This document shows positions 42,400 through 53,220 of a stretch of 64,000 nucleotides of DNA, one piece after another. Positions within the stretch are counted from its first letter, which is position 1, and every line of letters starts with the position of its first letter. The DNA is from Cytidiella melzeri (Eukaryota > Basidiomycota > Agaricomycetes > Polyporales > Irpicaceae): NCBI GenBank assembly GCA_022592445.1, contig JABYQR010000125.1, positions 1 to 64,000 on the forward strand, written 5' to 3'. The notes under the pieces are model-generated. The model worked only from the letters and a program-made list of their open reading frames with translations, made no database searches and was not told the origin of the DNA. The translations under genes were made by a program, and so were the position numbers.

Positions 42400-44275
42400 A
42401 TGTCCACCCCCAATGGTGAGTGTTTCCGCTCCTTGATGGAGATAGGCTGACTTCAATAACTCCTTTCCAGAGACTGCCACTGATCGGTTCGCATGGAGGC
42501 AGCGAGAAATTGCTGCGAGGAAGGCCGAGCTGGCAAGAATGGAGGAGGAGGAGGAGGAGGAGGAGTTGAGGGCGGAGGCAGCAGCTGAGGAGGAACGCCA
42601 AAAGATGGCAGAGTTGGTCACTGCGGCGCAGGAGAAGATGAGGATGGAGGCCGAGGAGCCGAGGAAGAAGGCGGAAGCGGAGGAGGCAAGGAAAAAGGTG
42701 GCCGCTAAGGGTAAGCGGTGGTTGCTGGCAAAGAGGGCCGCAGAGGAGAAGGAGCGTAAGGCGATCGTAGAGTCGGCGGTTGCTGGGATTGCGGCAAGAA
42801 TTACGGCGAGTGCGACAATGGCGCCTTCTCCGTTTGTTGCGGGTACGATTCAGCGGAGCAGGACTTCAAGTCCTGCAACCTCGCAATTCGTCCCTACAGA
42901 CGAAGACAAGGAGGAGGAGGAGACGGACAAGGATGAGGAGGAGAACGCGGAGATGGAGGACGCGGAGCAGACTCCAAGGAAAAAGAAAGCGCAAGTGTCA
43001 AAGCGAGATTGTATCGCTGATTATTGGACATCAGATCTATGGACAATATAGGTTAGATATGTAGATAGATAAGCACAGATAGTACATAGCATGTGATTCC
43101 ACCATCCTTATGGTCACACACGATGTGTTACTTGCACCATATGGCATCGTGTTCCAGTAGTTTCCATGACTGAATAGCAGAAGTACCATGAGGCTTCTGC
43201 ATGACTCATATTTCATATACCAAATGTATTGAGCTTACTAAAGGCTCAGTCAGCACCATTCAGTTATGTAGGATGCTCAGTCATCGCTTACATTCTCTAT
43301 TCAGTAGTATTAGCAAGCAGGACTGTGCATTACCAATCATTACTCATAGGATTACCAATCCTTACCAATCCTTACTCATATGACATTACTGTAGCATTAG
43401 TAATCTAGTTACAGACATGTATATATACAGCTCCTAGAGAGCAGAGAAATAAGAAGACACTTACTCCCAGAGTTAGTTGACTCTCCTAGTCATCCCCTAC
43501 ACTCGTAACTTTCAAACAGCAAGTCATTACGAAGATGACAAGTGTGGTTCGCGGAGAGACCGTCATAGAGGTCCACTGGAGCACGTCAGAGGTGCAATGC
43601 AATACATGCATCAAGTCCAAGTCTGATTGCTTCTGGGAGTTGGATGCGAAGACAAAGGGAAGAGCGTGTTATGCTTGCAGGGCTGGTAAACGGTCTTGCA
43701 AGGTTGGTGATGTCTCGGTCAAGGAGGTGAGGAAGAGTCGTGCAGAGGGTGGTCCGACCGAAACTCTGAAGGCAACGCCAAAGGCCAGGCCTTCTAGGGT
43801 GACGGCGCCTCAGCTGGAGAAGTTGATGTCCGGGATGTCTGAAACTTTGGCGAGGAAGAGAAAAGGATTGGAGGCAACAGGGCCAAAGAAGAAAAAGTCG
43901 CGGACGTATGATATCCGGGATTAGGATGAGGGAATGTGGGACCCTGCAAGGATGGAGTTGGTGGAGAAGTTGACGGAGTCCACGTCGGAATCCTCGGAGG
44001 CAGAGATGTCGGACTCTGCGTTCAGTTCAGTCAACACCTTAGAGGCGTTCACTGGTGCTCTGCGCAAAGTTGCAGACTCACAGGCAGACCTCCTGGCCGA
44101 GGGACGGGCGATCCGGGACACCCTAACTGTGTTCTGCAACGACATCCGGAGGATGATGGAGGTGGAGGAAGTAGAGCACATTGAGGTTGAGCAAAAGAAG
44201 GAAAGGCAGAGATTGTGGGAAGAAGCAAAGAAGACCGCGGAGGCGGCGCAGGCAACTGGTGCTCCGCAGAAGTGA
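42400..44275 (+). pseudogene. Antisense accessory gene of Gypsy B (Zn2Cys6-like), with solo LTR and one stop
   Basis: Same gene as 5862-7206, inverted. Exon 1 is 42400-42415 (MSTPN), a 55-nt intron 42416-42470 (GTGAGT...TTTCCAG), exon 2 from 42471. A Glu-rich coiled coil follows (from 42539), then acidic residues, the cysteine cluster CNTCIKSKSDC...CYACRAGKRSC with the same spacing as in A, and the bipartite basic motif KRKGLEATGPKKKK. A solo LTR (42996-43518) splits it, and its frame resumes exactly after the target duplication. A TAG at 43922-43924 replaces a Gln codon found in A. The C-terminal frame then runs to 44275. It ends about 180 bp from the convergent pol stop of Gypsy B. Confidence 0.78.
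42996..43518 (+). repeat. Solo LTR inside antisense gene B, 5-bp target duplication
   Basis: It starts TGTCAAAGCG and ends TTCAAACA. Flanks are GCAAG at 42991-42995 and GCAAG at 43519-43523. TATATATAC near 43422-43430. No internal sequence and no other copy in the window. Orientation on plus is inferred from the TATA-like site. Confidence 0.88.
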
Positions 44276-44452
44276 AAAGGAAAAGAGAAGGAAACTTAGA
44301 GTAGTTTTTTCCTTTATTGTTTATTGTATACTATGAATGAAACCTCCAACATCGTCCTTGCACTTTTGTTATGAAGCATGTATGTGTGCGGATTTGAGGA
44401 GTTGCGGAAATGCGGAGATGATATAAGGATAATGAAACAAACAAACAGATAA

Positions 44453-45712
44453 TTACAAAGGTAAAGGTCCGGGTTTCTTTGGATAACGGTTATGAAAATC
44501 GGCAATGGATTCTGGAGCACCATCCATCTCTGTAGCTCGAACCCATGGAGTTTCTTTGTCCGTTCCCTTGTATCCTAGCCATTGGACTAGGTAAAGAAGC
44601 AGACATGTGCGGCGTTGGTGATCAGTTGAGAGTCGAGTACCTCCGCAATCTTGTATTTGATTTCTCCATCAATTTCAACCGGCGGAGGTGGCGATGGGAC
44701 TCAGTCGGGGATTTTGCTGGGTGTGTGTGACTCTAACATAGAGACGTGGTAGACTGGATGTACTGCTTGCATTGCGTCAGGGAGATTGAGTGTGAAGGAT
44801 TGCGGACCAACGCGTCCAATAATCTCGAAAGGTCCTAGATACTTCTTGGCAAGTTTCTTAGACAGTCGTGTGGTGTTGAAGTACTTTGCTTTGACAAAGA
44901 TGTGATCTCCGACATTCCATTGTGGAGGTGCTTTTTGTGCAGCGTCGGTGGGACCTTGGTATCTGAGTTGGGCTTTGCACATGCTTTCTTTCAAGTATTT
45001 GTGTAAGTCCTCGAGGTTAACGGCGAGTTCATGAGCACGTGCGGAGGCGAGACTACGTTCAGGGTGTATGGTGATGTTGGGATGGTAGCCTTTGTTTGTG
45101 AAGAAGGGGGGAAATGCCAGTAGTTGCGCTAGGGACATTGTTGAAGGTGAACTCCGCAAGAGGTAGCAAGTCCAACCAGTTTTCTTGCTGGTAGTTGCAG
45201 TATGCGCGGAGGTATTGCTCAAGGGTTTGGTTGGTCCTTTCTGTCTCACCATCTGCTTTGGGGTGGTAACCAGAAGTGAAGTGGAGGTTCATGTCCAAAG
45301 CCTGTCCTAAGGCTCTGAAGAACTGCGACACAAACTCCGTGCCCCGGTCAGAGGTGCAGTGAGAAGAAACTCCATGCTTGGAAAAGACATGAAGTACAAA
45401 TAGTTTGGCCAAACCTGAAGAGTCTATTGTGTCGTAGGTGGAAATGAATATGCCTTGTTTGCTGAGGCGGTACACAATGACAAGTATGGCTGTGAAGCCT
45501 GTGGAGTCCGGTAGTTGCTCAATGAAATCCATAGAAATAGAATCCCAAGGGCGCGTCAGGACTGGGAGTTGTTGGACCATACCATAATGCTTATGTCTTG
45601 GAGCCTTTGATTGCTTACAAGTCGCGCAAGACTTGCAGTAATCTTGTACAAAGGTTCGGAGTTTTGGCCATGAGAACTCTCTTCAGACCAGGGCTAGTGT
45701 CTTACTACTCGC
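44453..45712 (-). pseudogene. Gypsy B pol 3' part: integrase core and C-terminal domain
   Basis: Counterpart of 4430-5684 on the minus strand. First Asp in ISMDFIEQLPDSTGF, second in HCTSDRGTEFVSQ (here the canonical SDRG), Glu in KADGETERTNQ. The C-terminal motif VHPVYHVSMLESHTPSK and the pol stop (44453-44455) follow. It is truncated at 45712 within the zinc-binding region (reading TKTLALVRREF in the A copy), where it abuts Gypsy C tail to tail. One frame change near 45100. Confidence 0.83.
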
Positions 45713-45794
45713 GAACAAACTTGACCAAGCCCCCGAAGCCGTTACTGAGTTCCACTTACGATATCCAAAGAAGCCTGGTCCTTTACCATTGTGA
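45713..45794 (+). pseudogene. Gypsy C pol C-terminal fragment
   Basis: Short frame ending APEAVTEFHLRYPKKPGPLP with TGA at 45792-45794. It matches the chromodomain end and PKKPGPLPL tail of Gypsy A. It shows that C is in the + orientation. Confidence 0.7.
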
Positions 45795-45921
45795 TTCATT
45801 TGTTCAACATATTCCATCTTACTTTTATCTCCAAATTTCTCCAAGTCTGATTTGTTCTCACACTTCAAGACAACAAGAAAAAGAAAACTATATTTTACAA
45901 CAAATACAAAGAAAGTATTAT

Positions 45922-47059
45922 CTACTTCTTTGCCTTCTTCTTCCCCTCGACAACCGAGATCTCTGAGTCCAATCCATTCTCCTGCCCCATCCACTCCTGC
46001 CAGAGGACAAAGTTCCTCCGAGTCACGTCGATTAACTCCCGGACAAGGTCCTGAAGTACCTCAACGCTGTGGTTGAGCTCCCTGAGCTTGGTCTCCAAAT
46101 TGGTTGCCTCGGACAACTTATCCTTGTCGGCGTGCTTCACCAACTCCCAATGTTTCTTGCCCTTGTGCGAGTAGACCTTTGCCTCGTACTTCTTCATCTT
46201 ACTTGGCCGGCCACTTGCCTTGGACCTCTTCCTCTTCTTCAACAACGAGGCCTCAGAGTGTGCTGACACCGCCTTTGCAATTGGGGGTGCAACGAGCCAA
46301 TTTGCCAACTCTGATGGCGCCTCAGACAGCAGCCCCACCGTCTTCACCTTTACTCCACCCATATCGCACTTCTGCTTGTTCTTGTAGCACTTTGCACACG
46401 AGGACCTCCGACCGTTCACCTTCTACAGGCACTGGGCGCCAATCCTGGCACACCAATCACAGTTGTTTCTGACTGCCATGCCCTCCGGGACGGCCACATC
46501 AACCATCTCCACATCCTCCCCATCTTTCTCCTCATCCGTCAGGTCCGAGTCCGTGATGATCAGTGCCAACTTTGCCTTTGCCTTTGCCTTTTCCTTCTGC
46601 TTCCCCAGGGTCACCGCCTTTGTGGCCTCCGTCACCGCGACCATAGGGTCGACCACCGCCCCTGATCCCGACGCGACTGACGCCGCCTTCTGCTTCTGCT
46701 TCGCCTTCGACTTCCCCTTTGCTGCCACCGCCTCTGCCACCTTCTTCGCCTCAGCCACATCCCAAGCCTGCTGCTTGGCCAGCCAATCGGCCTTGGCCTG
46801 AGCAACCCTCTCGGCCTCCTTCTCCTTCTCCTCCACCTCCTTTGCTCTCTCTCTCGCCAACTTCACCTCCAACTCGGCCTCCTCAATTTGCAGCTGCTGC
46901 TGCTCCTCTGCAAAGCGCTGCTGCGCCTCTTCCCGTTCCTAACAAAGACATTTGGCTTTCTGGGCACTTGTTTCTGAAAAAACAAAAAACAAAAACAAGT
47001 CAGCAACAGAAGCTGACTCCAATCCTCAACTTACCAGAGGGGGCAGGCATGTCCGACAT
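45922..47059 (-). pseudogene. Antisense accessory gene of Gypsy C (Zn2Cys6-like), two stops
   Basis: On minus: exon 1 47059-47035 (MSDMPAPS), a 61-nt intron 47034-46974 (GTAAGT...TTTTTTCAG), exon 2 from 46973. Then a coiled coil rich in Glu, Lys and Ala (EVKLARERAKEVEEKEKEAE), an acidic stretch (SDLTDEEKDGEDVEMVD), cysteines CDWCARIGAQC and CAKCYKNKQKC (C-x2-C-x6-C twice), a basic motif KKRKRSKASGRPSKMKK, and a helical C-terminus. A TAG near 46940 and another at 46423-46425, between the two halves of the cysteine cluster, break the frame. Sequence identity with A and B is low, but order, exon-intron plan and cysteine spacing agree. It ends about 130 bp from the convergent pol stop. Confidence 0.75.
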
Positions 47060-47217
47060 GAAAACATTTTTTGTCAAAGTGGTGGTGGTGGTTGGGGTGA
47101 AAAGTGCAAAGTCTTCATCCTCACCTGGTCTCAGTTTATATGCCCATTGCAATTCCAATCTTTGAAGCGGGAGAATCACTGCCCTCATGGGTTTGGGCCT
47201 TAAGGGGGAGGCACTAT

Positions 47218-47829
47218 TGTGATCCAATTGGATCACATGATCAGTACCAAACATCCAGTTTCCTTATCTCCATCCAGGCACACTTCCGCATGTCACATAT
47301 CACATCTCCGACTATACTCTGATCCTCCTCATGCTCAACACATCAACAGTCCTATTACTTACAGCTATTCCCTTTGTTACCTTTCTTCGATTTCCCTCCA
47401 ACTCTGATTACCTCGCTTGATCACTCTTCCCTTATCTCTCAGTTACACATGTACACTTATCGGACTTACAACTTCTAGTAGTATATAAGTAGATACAACT
47501 TGTACAGTAGAAGTTTAAGTTCAAATGTCGAATTAGATTCCCCTACTTCTGATCTCCTTGGTTCTACTTCACTAGCTAAAGTAGTCCTACCTGTTGTTGC
47601 CCAACTTCTGTTCTTCTGCCGATCCCGACTCCTGTGCTGTTTGACCTCCGATCCCGAGGTCGAACCTTTGATCTTGCTAAGTCCAATTCCGACTTCCGAG
47701 GATCCACAAGAGGCGCAACTTAATTAGCTGAAGCCAACAACTCACTCCCCGATTTCCTGATTCCGATTCCTACACCTTTGCCAATCTTTGGCCTTACGCA
47801 TTCCCCAATCTCGAGTCTAGGTCTTAACA
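47218..47829 (+). repeat. 3' LTR of Gypsy C
   Basis: It starts TGTGATCC after TTAAGGGGGAGGC and ends GGTCTTAACA. It shares blocks with the A/B LTR (GATCTTGCTAAGTCCAATTC-type and GGCGCAACTTAATTAGCTGA-type). TATATAAG near 47482-47489. Gypsy D coding sequence (minus) starts right after it. Confidence 0.82.
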
Positions 47830-48663
47830 GTTTCCAGACAGAAAGGGTTTTTGTCATCTGTATCCTCAGAATGGGTGCTGATGTAAAAGCCTGTTTCAGA
47901 CTTTGAAAGGCCTGTTCCTAAGCATCTTTCCAGATCCAGGATTGGTCCTTCTTTGTAAGAATAGTGAACGGTTTTGCGTGTTTGGCAAAGTCCTCAATGA
48001 AACACTGATAGAAGTTGACAAAGCCTAAGAAGGCTTGGACTTGCTTAACCTTTTCAGGTTGTGGCCACTCAGTAACTCTGGTGAGTTTGGCTGGTTCCAT
48101 CTTGATGTGTATGTGAGAAATGATTATGCCTAGGTACTCAATGCAATCTTTTTCAAAAAAGCATTTTTCTGGTTTGGCAAATAGATCGTTCTTGGGTAGA
48201 CGCTTGAGGACTTCCTGTGTGATGTCACGTTTTCCTTCTTGTCTTCAGTGAAGATGAGGATATCGTCAAGATACACCATGACATGTCCTTCTAAGATCAA
48301 ATCACTCAGAATTTCATTCATAATGGCTTGGAACGTTGCAGGTGCGTTGCTGAAACTGAAGTACATCACCTTGGCTTTGAAAAGGCCGCAGTGTGTGATG
48401 AACACCGTCTTTCATTTGTCACCCTTTCAGATGCAAATGTTATTGTAACCCCATCTAAGATCAATCTTTGAGAAGACCTTAGCCTTGCTTAGCAAATTAA
48501 TTAAATCAGTGATGTGAGGTATAGGGTACCGGTTTTTTGCCGTGATGTTGTTCAATTTTTGGTAGTCTTGCACAAGGCACAACAAGCCATCGTTCTTCTT
48601 GACAAAGAACACATGTGCTGCAATCAGACTCTTTGATTTGCAGATGTAACCCTTTCATAGTTC
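47830..48663 (-). pseudogene. Gypsy D reverse transcriptase and connection
   Basis: On minus: FFVKKNDGLLCLVQDYQKLN, then KAKVFSKIDLRWGYNNICI. A break follows, then FSNAPATFQAIMNEILSDLI and the catalytic [19 protein letters not shown]. Another break leads to KVKQVQAFLGFVNFYQCFIE. The element is cut at 47830 by the Gypsy C LTR, near SWIWKDAQEQAF. The finger motif reads VQDYQKLN, with Gln for the usual Val/Ile-Asp start, a sign of decay. Confidence 0.82.
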
Positions 48664-49032
48664 CTCTTTAATTTATCGATATAAAGAATTCTTTTCTATT
48701 GAGGACAGTGGGTATAGTTTAGCTGCTTTGGGAAGGGAGGCACTTTCCTCAAATTTGATCGCGTGATTGTACGGTTTGCGTAATGGCATGTGTTCTGACT
48801 TTTTCTTTGAAAAGATGTCACCAAATTCCCATAGATATATTGGTACTAATGGATTCCAATTGACTGATTCTTGTTTGTCAAAGCCATCTTCAAAGCCCTC
48901 ATCTTCCTTTCCAGAAGGTTCCACAATTATTTCTGCTATTTCTTGGTCTTCTGGATTGTCTAAGTCAATCCAGTGGATGTGAGGGTTGTCTGGGTTGACA
49001 CTTCCTATTCCGTCCAGGTTGTCTGACACCAA
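48664..49032 (-). pseudogene. Gypsy D linker between protease and RT
   Basis: An acidic linker (NPHIHWIDLDNPEDQEIAEI) leads to the start of RT (EFGDIFSKKKSEHMPLRKPY). Frame changes on both sides. No enzymatic motif. Confidence 0.7.
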
Positions 49033-49111
49033 ACGTCCCTGAGGTAACTCAAGCTCATCGATCTCTTCTTAAGTTACAGTGATGTTTTTACAAGCTCTTG
49101 GGGCACAGAGC

Positions 49112-49498
49112 TTAGGACATCTGGTATCTCCACTCCCCATTTGCCCAATCTATCTCCGGATTGTGGCAACATAAAAAGGTCATCCTGATAATCATTTCTT
49201 TACTACCAAAATCAGTAACAAGCATGTGTTGTTTTGCTCTGTGCAAACCTATTTCTAGGTATGCACGTACTGAGTGAGTGATTTGACCATCTTTATTGGA
49301 AGTCCCATCAACATTGATGATGTTAAACGGCAATGCCAGTTGTTTACTTTCAACCACTGACTTACTGATGATTGTGGTTGTGGCTCCTGAATATACCAGA
49401 GCTTCGACCTGCACTTTTTTCAATATACCCAAATTGTAACTTGTAGAGAAAATGAATTTTTTGAACGTGCTACATTTTTGACAGTATCTACGGTACAA
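49112..49498 (-). pseudogene. Gypsy D protease, active-site Asp changed
   Basis: VEALVYSGATTTIISKSVVE carries the protease motif with Tyr in place of the catalytic Asp (YSGA instead of DSGA). Downstream KEMIIRMTFLCCHNPEIDWA matches the usual second-half motif. The catalytic change alone would inactivate it. The related Gypsy E leaves the window just before this motif. Confidence 0.83.
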
Positions 49499-49542
49499 AG
49501 ATCAAGGTTATCAGGGCCTAAGCATTCATGTTTCTCAGGGAG

Positions 49543-51006
49543 TCACATGATGCTTTGGAAGAGACACTTGCCCTTGGTTGGCTTTTTCCCTTTACCCTTG
49601 TCAGGGGACGGATGAGGAGTCAAAGATTCATCATTCTCCATTGGAACCTTCTTGACATGAGCCACCAATTTTAGGTGCATGGTATTAACATTTTTTGTCT
49701 TAGATGACAAAGCCTTAGGGGTTTTGGCCTTGCTGTCTGTCCCAGAGTCCCCGGCATCTGCTGCCCAAATCTTCTTTGGTGCTGAAGAATTTCCATCCTT
49801 CTTTCCTTCCTTCTTCTTTTCATCAGGCTTCTTCTTCAGGCCATTGAGGTTGCACTCATCCGTATTATGTCCTTTTGACATGTGGATATGGCAGAAATTT
49901 TCCAACTTTTTGGTTGAGTTCACCTCTTTGCCCTTGCCCTTGTTCCGCTTGTCATTCTTCTTCTTCTTCTTATCCGCAGCATTGTACACCTCCATAGGCG
50001 TGGACATATCGTTCTCCTTTGCAAAGATCTGGCCTTGTGCTTTCTCAGGATATACCTTATTGTGGATGTCCAACAAGAGGTTGAGGAATTGAGGCCATGT
50101 AGTAGCGATTTGATTCTTGTCTTTCCCAATCATGACAAACGTCATGTTCTTTTTGATGACGTGCTTGAGCTTGTGAATCAGCAAGTTGTCCTCGTATCCA
50201 GAAAGCCTGCCAAGTGTACAGAAGTGTTCCGCATACTTGACAAAGTTCTTGTGAGCCATATCCGTGTTATTAAACAAGGCGTTAAGCTCCTTTTGAGCAT
50301 CCTCCTTGTTGTCCCGTTGACCGTATTGTACCTTGAGCCCATTTTCAACCTCTTCCCATGTTTCAATTGTCTGACCCTTCGTGAGCTTCTTGATCCACCG
50401 CTCCATGTATTGAGCTGCTGCGCCTGAGAGCCGGTTAATCGCGATGGCAATATGTTGCCTGTCTGTAGCAACGTTCTCATGGATAAGCCACAGAGAGATC
50501 TTGTTCAACCACTCGTTGAACTTCCTTGCCGTCAGTGCCATTGAACTCCGGGGGTTTGCCAATTCTAGGCTGGCACGAGGATCCTCCTTGTCCTTGAGAC
50601 AAGGGAAGCTGATTAATCTGGTTTATCACATTAGTGATTGTGTGTTTGACCATATCCAGGTAATGATGTTGTTCATCTGCTGGACTTGTTTGTCTGCAGC
50701 AGACTGCAAATAGAGGTCTTGAGTGATCTTATCGACATATTGCTAAAGGTTATCAATGACAACTGGTCATTCCAGATAAGGACCATCTGATTCATCATGT
50801 TGTGAACAATGGCAGTAGTTGCTCCTCATTCAATTGTACAAGTAAAAGCCCTTTGGGCCGTGTTTAGATTGTGAAAGATATGCTGCTTGAAATTCTCAAT
50901 AAAAGGGTTATAAACAATTGGCATAATTTTGCCAAAAGGAACCAAGTGGCTAAGGTTAGCAGAGGCAGTGGGGCAGTGCTGGATCCAGTGTTAGATTGAG
51001 AGGCCA
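49543..51006 (-). pseudogene. Gypsy D Gag
   Basis: The start ATGGCC is at 51006-51004. The N-terminal third is broken, and a 339-codon open frame (50562-49543) covers the rest: FNEWLNKISLWLIHENVATD, AAAQYMERWIKKLTKGQTIE, HNKVYPEKAQGQIFAKENDM, a Lys-rich linker, then CHIHMSKGHNTDEC, a zinc-knuckle-like C-x2-H-x4-H-x4-C in which His replaces the second Cys. Gypsy E Gag aligns throughout but lacks this knuckle. Confidence 0.82.
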
Positions 51007-51177
51007 TTGCTTCAAATTTCTTAGTTAGTAAAGGATAAGCGAGATACTATTTCTAGTATAAGAAGAAGAGAAACACCACTTTTCACACATTGAACTCTTG
51101 TCAGAGTTGTTTTCACACATGAAATCCTTTTCAGGAAGTTGTCAGCGAGTAAAATGAAGCTTGTCAGCCCATACATT

Positions 51178-51944
51178 TTATTCCATTTCTGCATATACAA
51201 AGGCGTTCATATCAAACAGCCCTTCTAGTAGCTCTAGGATATAACCCCATCTCCGATGTATGTCTACAAAACTAATCCTACCTAAACTCTTCAAGTCCTT
51301 TCTTAACATTCTCCATTCCCTATTCATCATCTTGTCCTTGAACCACTGTTCAACCATGAAGACACAACCAATCAGCAGCTATGCTTTTTCTTGACGAGTG
51401 TTGAGTTGATGGTTAGACGATTGCCCACCACTCGAGAAGGAGGCGCCCAGCTTCTCGAGCACAGGTTCAAGCCTTAACAGGCTGCTGTGATCATTGGTTC
51501 GAACTCCTGCTGACAAAGCATAAGCTTTGTTCTACGGAAGTGGAGGGTGGCGGGAGGAGGAATGGGAGTGGGAATGTAAGCGCGTTGATTGCACTCCTCA
51601 ATACATTGGAGAAGAGAAAGCTTTTCAGCTTTCTCATTCTCCTGCTTCTCGATACGATCGAGAGGGCTGAGTTGAGACATGAGGTGAGAGACCTGGCTCA
51701 TACGAGCCTGGTTCCCTTCATGCTCGATGGTGGTACGAGCCTGCTCCTCGAGGTTGATCCTCTTGATGAGAGGCTTATTATCGGGGTACTTAAGCCGGTG
51801 AGGCTTGCCAGCATCTTTAAACTTGTCAAGTGTCCCTTTTGAGACGGTGAGGCGTTCCTGAAGTCCGGTGACTTCATTACGAACAGGAATGGAGTAGGGG
51901 GCCTTGCGGCCAGACCTTGCAGCAATGAAGCGGGAAATTGGCAT
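51178..51944 (-). pseudogene. Gypsy D accessory ORF upstream of gag
   Basis: The ATG at 51944-51942 starts MPISRFIAARSGRKAPYSIP. A charged coiled-coil-like middle follows (LSPLDRIEKQENEKAEKLSL), then TPIPPPATLHFRRTKLML. A one-base loss near 51475 and a later stop break it relative to Gypsy E. The C-terminal part (DIHRRWGYILELLEGLFDMN) ends AEME at 51178. The ORF and the spacer to gag are conserved in Gypsy E (61545-62324). I do not recognise the family. It could be an extra structural or regulatory protein of this Gypsy lineage. Confidence 0.7.
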
Positions 51945-52522
51945 GGTGACTGTGTGACAATGCATGATGAGCTTGACAGCTCAGTGGTGTGTGAAACAAA
52001 TCTCCATAAAGGAGAGGTCCTGTGTGTGCGTGGGGTAGTGCAGGCGTCGGCCTGGACTCTCTCTCCAGGTCTGGTGGTGTAAGGATCTTCATCATGGTTC
52101 CACCGATGCGGCAAATGGTTGGCAGATCAGTATTACACTGACCCTAAGTCCGGCCAGAACAAGTTACCCGTCTTTGTGCCTAGGCACTCATGGGCTTCAA
52201 GTCCTGTTGTCTAGCTCTTATAACAAGCTGTCTGACACCAGACTCCACTATCGCCTGTGGGGAGGCACACTTTCATCATGTTGGCATAATGCCAACCCCT
52301 GCTCTGATCAGCTCTAGGAGCGTCGGGCGAGAGGGTGATTCAAGTTATGCGCATCAAGGCACTGCCTAGACACAACTACCACTTAGAGCCTATGGTCTGG
52401 CTACCTCTATTTCTAGATGATTTGTAGAGGGGCCCACGCACAGGCACAAGACCTAGAAGAAAGGGGAAAGAAACCTCCAGCACGTCCAAAGACGTGAGGG
52501 AGTAGGGGCAGTCTTATCCAAA

Positions 52523-53220
52523 TGTAACAGTAAGGGTTACACTCACCAGATAGTTGTTAAACTTGAAGGGGAGATAGTGAGATAGAGAGTAAAGTGTGGT
52601 GAGAGTGTGTACTGGGGAGTACAAAGTAGTCCTTGATCAACAGAGTGGATAAGACTGAGGGAATATGCCCTCAGGAGTGCCTCTATATATACATGAAGGG
52701 GAGGACCCCAGGTACTACCCTAAGACCCCTAATACCTACATGAGTAAGCAAAGTAATCTACCTTACTAAGCATGCCCTATGCCCTAGTGGTGCCACTTCA
52801 ATAATCAACCAATAGCAATTGTCCCCATGACCTGACCCCATGACCCAGCTCCAAGGCTAGACTTGTTCTAGCTTGTTCTAAGACAAGGCTAGACTTTTCC
52901 AGAAGGTTCTATGAACTATGACATCATCTAATGGAATGTTCTATACTATGACATCATAGTTCCAGCAAGTTCCACAAGGTTCCAGTGAGTTCTATCATGT
53001 GATACACAGATAAGGAAAGGAGCGCATCAGTGCATCAATTGATAGGCACTGAGAATAAGTGCCAGAATAAGCGCCTGATAAGCGCTGGATAAGCGCTGGA
53101 TAAGCACCTAAATAGACGCCGGATAAGCGCCGGATAAGCGCCTGATAAGCGCTTAAATATTCCCAATAATACCGTTGCCTGGTAAGGCAATTCTTGTAGA
53201 AACATTGAAAATCTGTGACA
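52523..53220 (-). repeat. Family G LTR, left arm
   Basis: Full-length in minus orientation: TGTAACAG at 52523, complement of the start TGTCACAG at 53220. It carries an 11-base tandem word of type GATAAGCGCYN about seven times at 53065-53155. TATATATAC near 52685-52693. Confidence 0.88.

Larger units (their letters stand above)
45713..47829 (+). mobile_element. Gypsy C, 3' end only
   Basis: It contains the last pol codons (45713-45794), an antisense gene (45922-47059), the polypurine tract TTAAGGGGGAGGC and a full LTR (47218-47829). It has the same layout as A and B but diverged sequence. The left edge abuts Gypsy B at 45712. The right edge lies in Gypsy D RNase H sequence, so C inserted into D and most of it was later lost by rearrangement. 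Confidence 0.8.

Noticed and set aside
43025..43530. A gene within 42996-43518
   Set aside because: A clean 5-bp duplication and TG...CA edges show this is a solo LTR. Its short frames are incidental.
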